This document shows, piece after piece, positions 35,698 through 37,591 of a stretch of 37,591 nt of DNA (positions are counted from its first letter, which is position 1; each line of letters begins with the position of its first letter). The position numbers and the translations under genes are program-made. Below the pieces are notes generated by a model. That model saw nothing but the letters and a program-made list of their open reading frames with translations, made no database searches and had not been told where the DNA came from. The stretch comes from Desulfovibrio sp. (GTDB lineage: Bacteria > Desulfobacterota > Desulfovibrionia > Desulfovibrionales > Desulfovibrionaceae), in assembly GCA_031275955.1 (NCBI GenBank), contig JAISNZ010000095.1, positions 1 to 37,591 of the forward strand, read 5' to 3'.

Positions 35698-37590
35698 TCA
35701 TTGCGTTTTGCCGCTCTCCCCCGGGGAGATCAGGCTGTTCAGGGCGCGGGCCGGCAATTCAAGAATGCCGCGCACCAGGCCAAAGACCGTGCTGCCCGCG
35801 GCCTGGGCGGTGTCGACAACCATGTGCGCGCCCCGCAGATACATGGAAGGGGAATCCAGACTGCCGTAAAAGCGCACCGGCACGGTAGGCACCTTGGCAA
35901 TGGTCACGTTGAGGTGGAGGTCCAGGGCGCGGCGGCCGAGATCCACCCAGCCGTCGCCGCTCATGTCCACCATCATGCCGCGGAGAACAAAATTGTCCGC
36001 CTTCAAAACGCCCTTGTCCATGGCCCCGCTGACGGAGGCGTGGGCAAAGGTGTTGCGCAGGCCGGCGGTTTCGCTGCCCAGAAAGGCGGGATAGACCCCG
36101 TCGGCGATTTTCAGGCTCCAGATGCCGGACAGGCCCGCATAGAGATCCGCGTCGCTGCGCATGGCCCCGGAGAGGTCGAAAAGGATATCCGCCGTGCCTC
36201 CGTAAGCATCCGCGCCGGTACTGTCCTGAATGACCCTGCCAAGGGCGATGCCGCGCATTTCGCCAAGGAGCTTGGAGAGGTACAGTTGCGAGCGCTCCGG
36301 CACAAAGCTGCCCTGGGCCAGGAGGGTGGAAACGCCGCCGTAAAAATCCGCGGTCTCGATCTGGAGGGAAAAACGTCCCCGCTGGAGGGCGGCCACAGTC
36401 CGGGAGTCGGCAAGATTCAGGCCGTGAAATTTGGCGGCCTTGGTGCTCAGCTCGGCTTCAAGGGAGAGGCCGCCGAGGAAGGAAAGATTCCAGGGCTCCG
36501 GAGAAGGAGGCTTGGCACGCTCCTCCGGAGTGGCGGGAGGGAAAAAGGTATCCAGGTTAAGCCGCCTGGAGGAGAGACGGAAAACCCAATGCGATCCCCC
36601 GGCCGCTTGCGCGGCCTTTTCCCGCGGCCCCTGTTGGCCCCCGCTGACGACAATTTCCCCCTCCAGGGGGTCCCCGTCCACCTGGAGGGCGAGATCGGCA
36701 AAGGTGACCCTGCCCCCGCTTCCGGTCACCCGGGCGGTCCCGGTCAGGGTGGCCGGCATCCGCACTCCTCCCGAGGGGAGAAGATTCCAGGCTTTGAGCA
36801 GAACGCGCGGAGCCAGCTTGAAATTGAGCGGGGCCGTGACCGTCACGCCGTCGCCCGCGGCCTCCACCCGGACCTGTCCGCCCACAAAGCCGCCAAGACC
36901 CTCAAAGGCCGTCTGATCCAGGGTCACAACATCCTGAAAAAGATTCCAGTCCAGAAGCGCGTTCATTTTTCCGGTCAACGGCACCCGTTCCGACCCCAGG
37001 GGCACGATGAGCGAACCCGTGAGGGCAAGGGCGCCGGAAACGCGTTCCACGCCCTGGCGCCCGCGATTCGTCTCCACAAACCCTCCGGGTCTGGGCGGCC
37101 AGGCCAGGACGCCGCTGAAAAGGCCCTCCAGGGCGTCCTGGCCCTCGGGGAACCAGGAAGTCCGGATCTTTGCCAGGGAGATATTCCAGTCCCCGGAAAG
37201 GGTGATGCCGTCCTCGCGCACGGAGTGCAGGAGCCCCTGTCCCTTTACCCGCGCCTGGGGAAAGTCGAGCCACCAGGGGTCCGCCTTCCGGCCGCCGATG
37301 ATTTTCAGGGGGGAAACCTCGGCATCCGCGGCCAGATGCCAATCATCCGCCCAATGCCCTTCCTCGTCCACCCGGATATCCAGGGCGAGGGAGCCGCTGA
37401 CCCTGCCCTGCACCCGGACGGAGTTTCCCTGGTTTTCCGGCAGATCCTCCAGCCCAATCCCCTGCAGGACATAGCGCATCCGCACCTGGCGGCGGGTGAT
37501 GTCCAGATGCCCCTCCAGCTCCCCCCCGAGGATCTTCCGCTCGGAAAAGGCTACTCTGGTGACGTTTCCTTCCCTGGGATGGACCCGCAC
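35698..37590 (-). CDS. AsmA/YhdP-like large envelope protein (5' truncated by window)
   Basis: Repeated beta-rich segments, C-terminal VSGAMDKGVLKADNFVLRGMMVDMSGDGWVDLGRRALDLHLNVTI...PVRFYGSLDSPSM typical of AsmA-like C-termini. Confidence 0.7.
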   Translation of the reverse strand: MRVHPREGNVTRVAFSERKILGGELEGHLDITRRQVRMRYVLQGIGLEDLPENQGNSVRVQGRVSGSLALDIRVDEEGHWADDWHLAADAEVSPLKIIGGRKADPWWLDFPQARVKGQGLLHSVREDGITLSGDWNISLAKIRTSWFPEGQDALEGLFSGVLAWPPRPGGFVETNRGRQGVERVSGALALTGSLIVPLGSERVPLTGKMNALLDWNLFQDVVTLDQTAFEGLGGFVGGQVRVEAAGDGVTVTAPLNFKLAPRVLLKAWNLLPSGGVRMPATLTGTARVTGSGGRVTFADLALQVDGDPLEGEIVVSGGQQGPREKAAQAAGGSHWVFRLSSRRLNLDTFFPPATPEERAKPPSPEPWNLSFLGGLSLEAELSTKAAKFHGLNLADSRTVAALQRGRFSLQIETADFYGGVSTLLAQGSFVPERSQLYLSKLLGEMRGIALGRVIQDSTGADAYGGTADILFDLSGAMRSDADLYAGLSGIWSLKIADGVYPAFLGSETAGLRNTFAHASVSGAMDKGVLKADNFVLRGMMVDMSGDGWVDLGRRALDLHLNVTIAKVPTVPVRFYGSLDSPSMYLRGAHMVVDTAQAAGSTVFGLVRGILELPARALNSLISPGESGKTQ

Positions 37591-37591
37591 C

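Overview
This 37.6 kb contig end is GC-rich and bacterial, probably Desulfovibrionaceae-like (inferred from gene content only). Bases 1-24 match the Illumina TruSeq adapter tail rather than genome. The rest is mostly core genes: glgB 3' end, M18 aminopeptidase, asnS, tag, flavin reductase, VWA-OmpA protein, lpd-like flavoprotein, lone receiver, cpoB/ybgF-dprA-xerC, iorBA, nadD, RNase D-like exonuclease, FMN reductase, galU, and a ftsH-folP-cdaA-cdaR-glmM operon with an AsmA-like gene upstream. Two accessory segments stand out. (1) About 3.2-6.1 kb holds a VapBC-type toxin-antitoxin pair, a run of hairpins, a secreted TolB-like propeller gene bracketed by a 16-bp direct repeat, and apparently decayed sequence. 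(2) About 22.0-29.1 kb holds a TRAP transporter (dctPQM), two different isocitrate-lyase/PEP-mutase superfamily lyases and a PrpR-type sigma54 activator. A textbook -24/-12 promoter and TGAAAC/GTTTCA half-sites precede dctP. No prpC/prpD/acn is present, so this looks like a self-contained uptake-and-cleavage module for an unknown 2-methyl(iso)citrate- or dimethylmalate-like acid. It is the best candidate for an undescribed system. No tRNA, rRNA, CRISPR array or intact transposase was recognised by eye.
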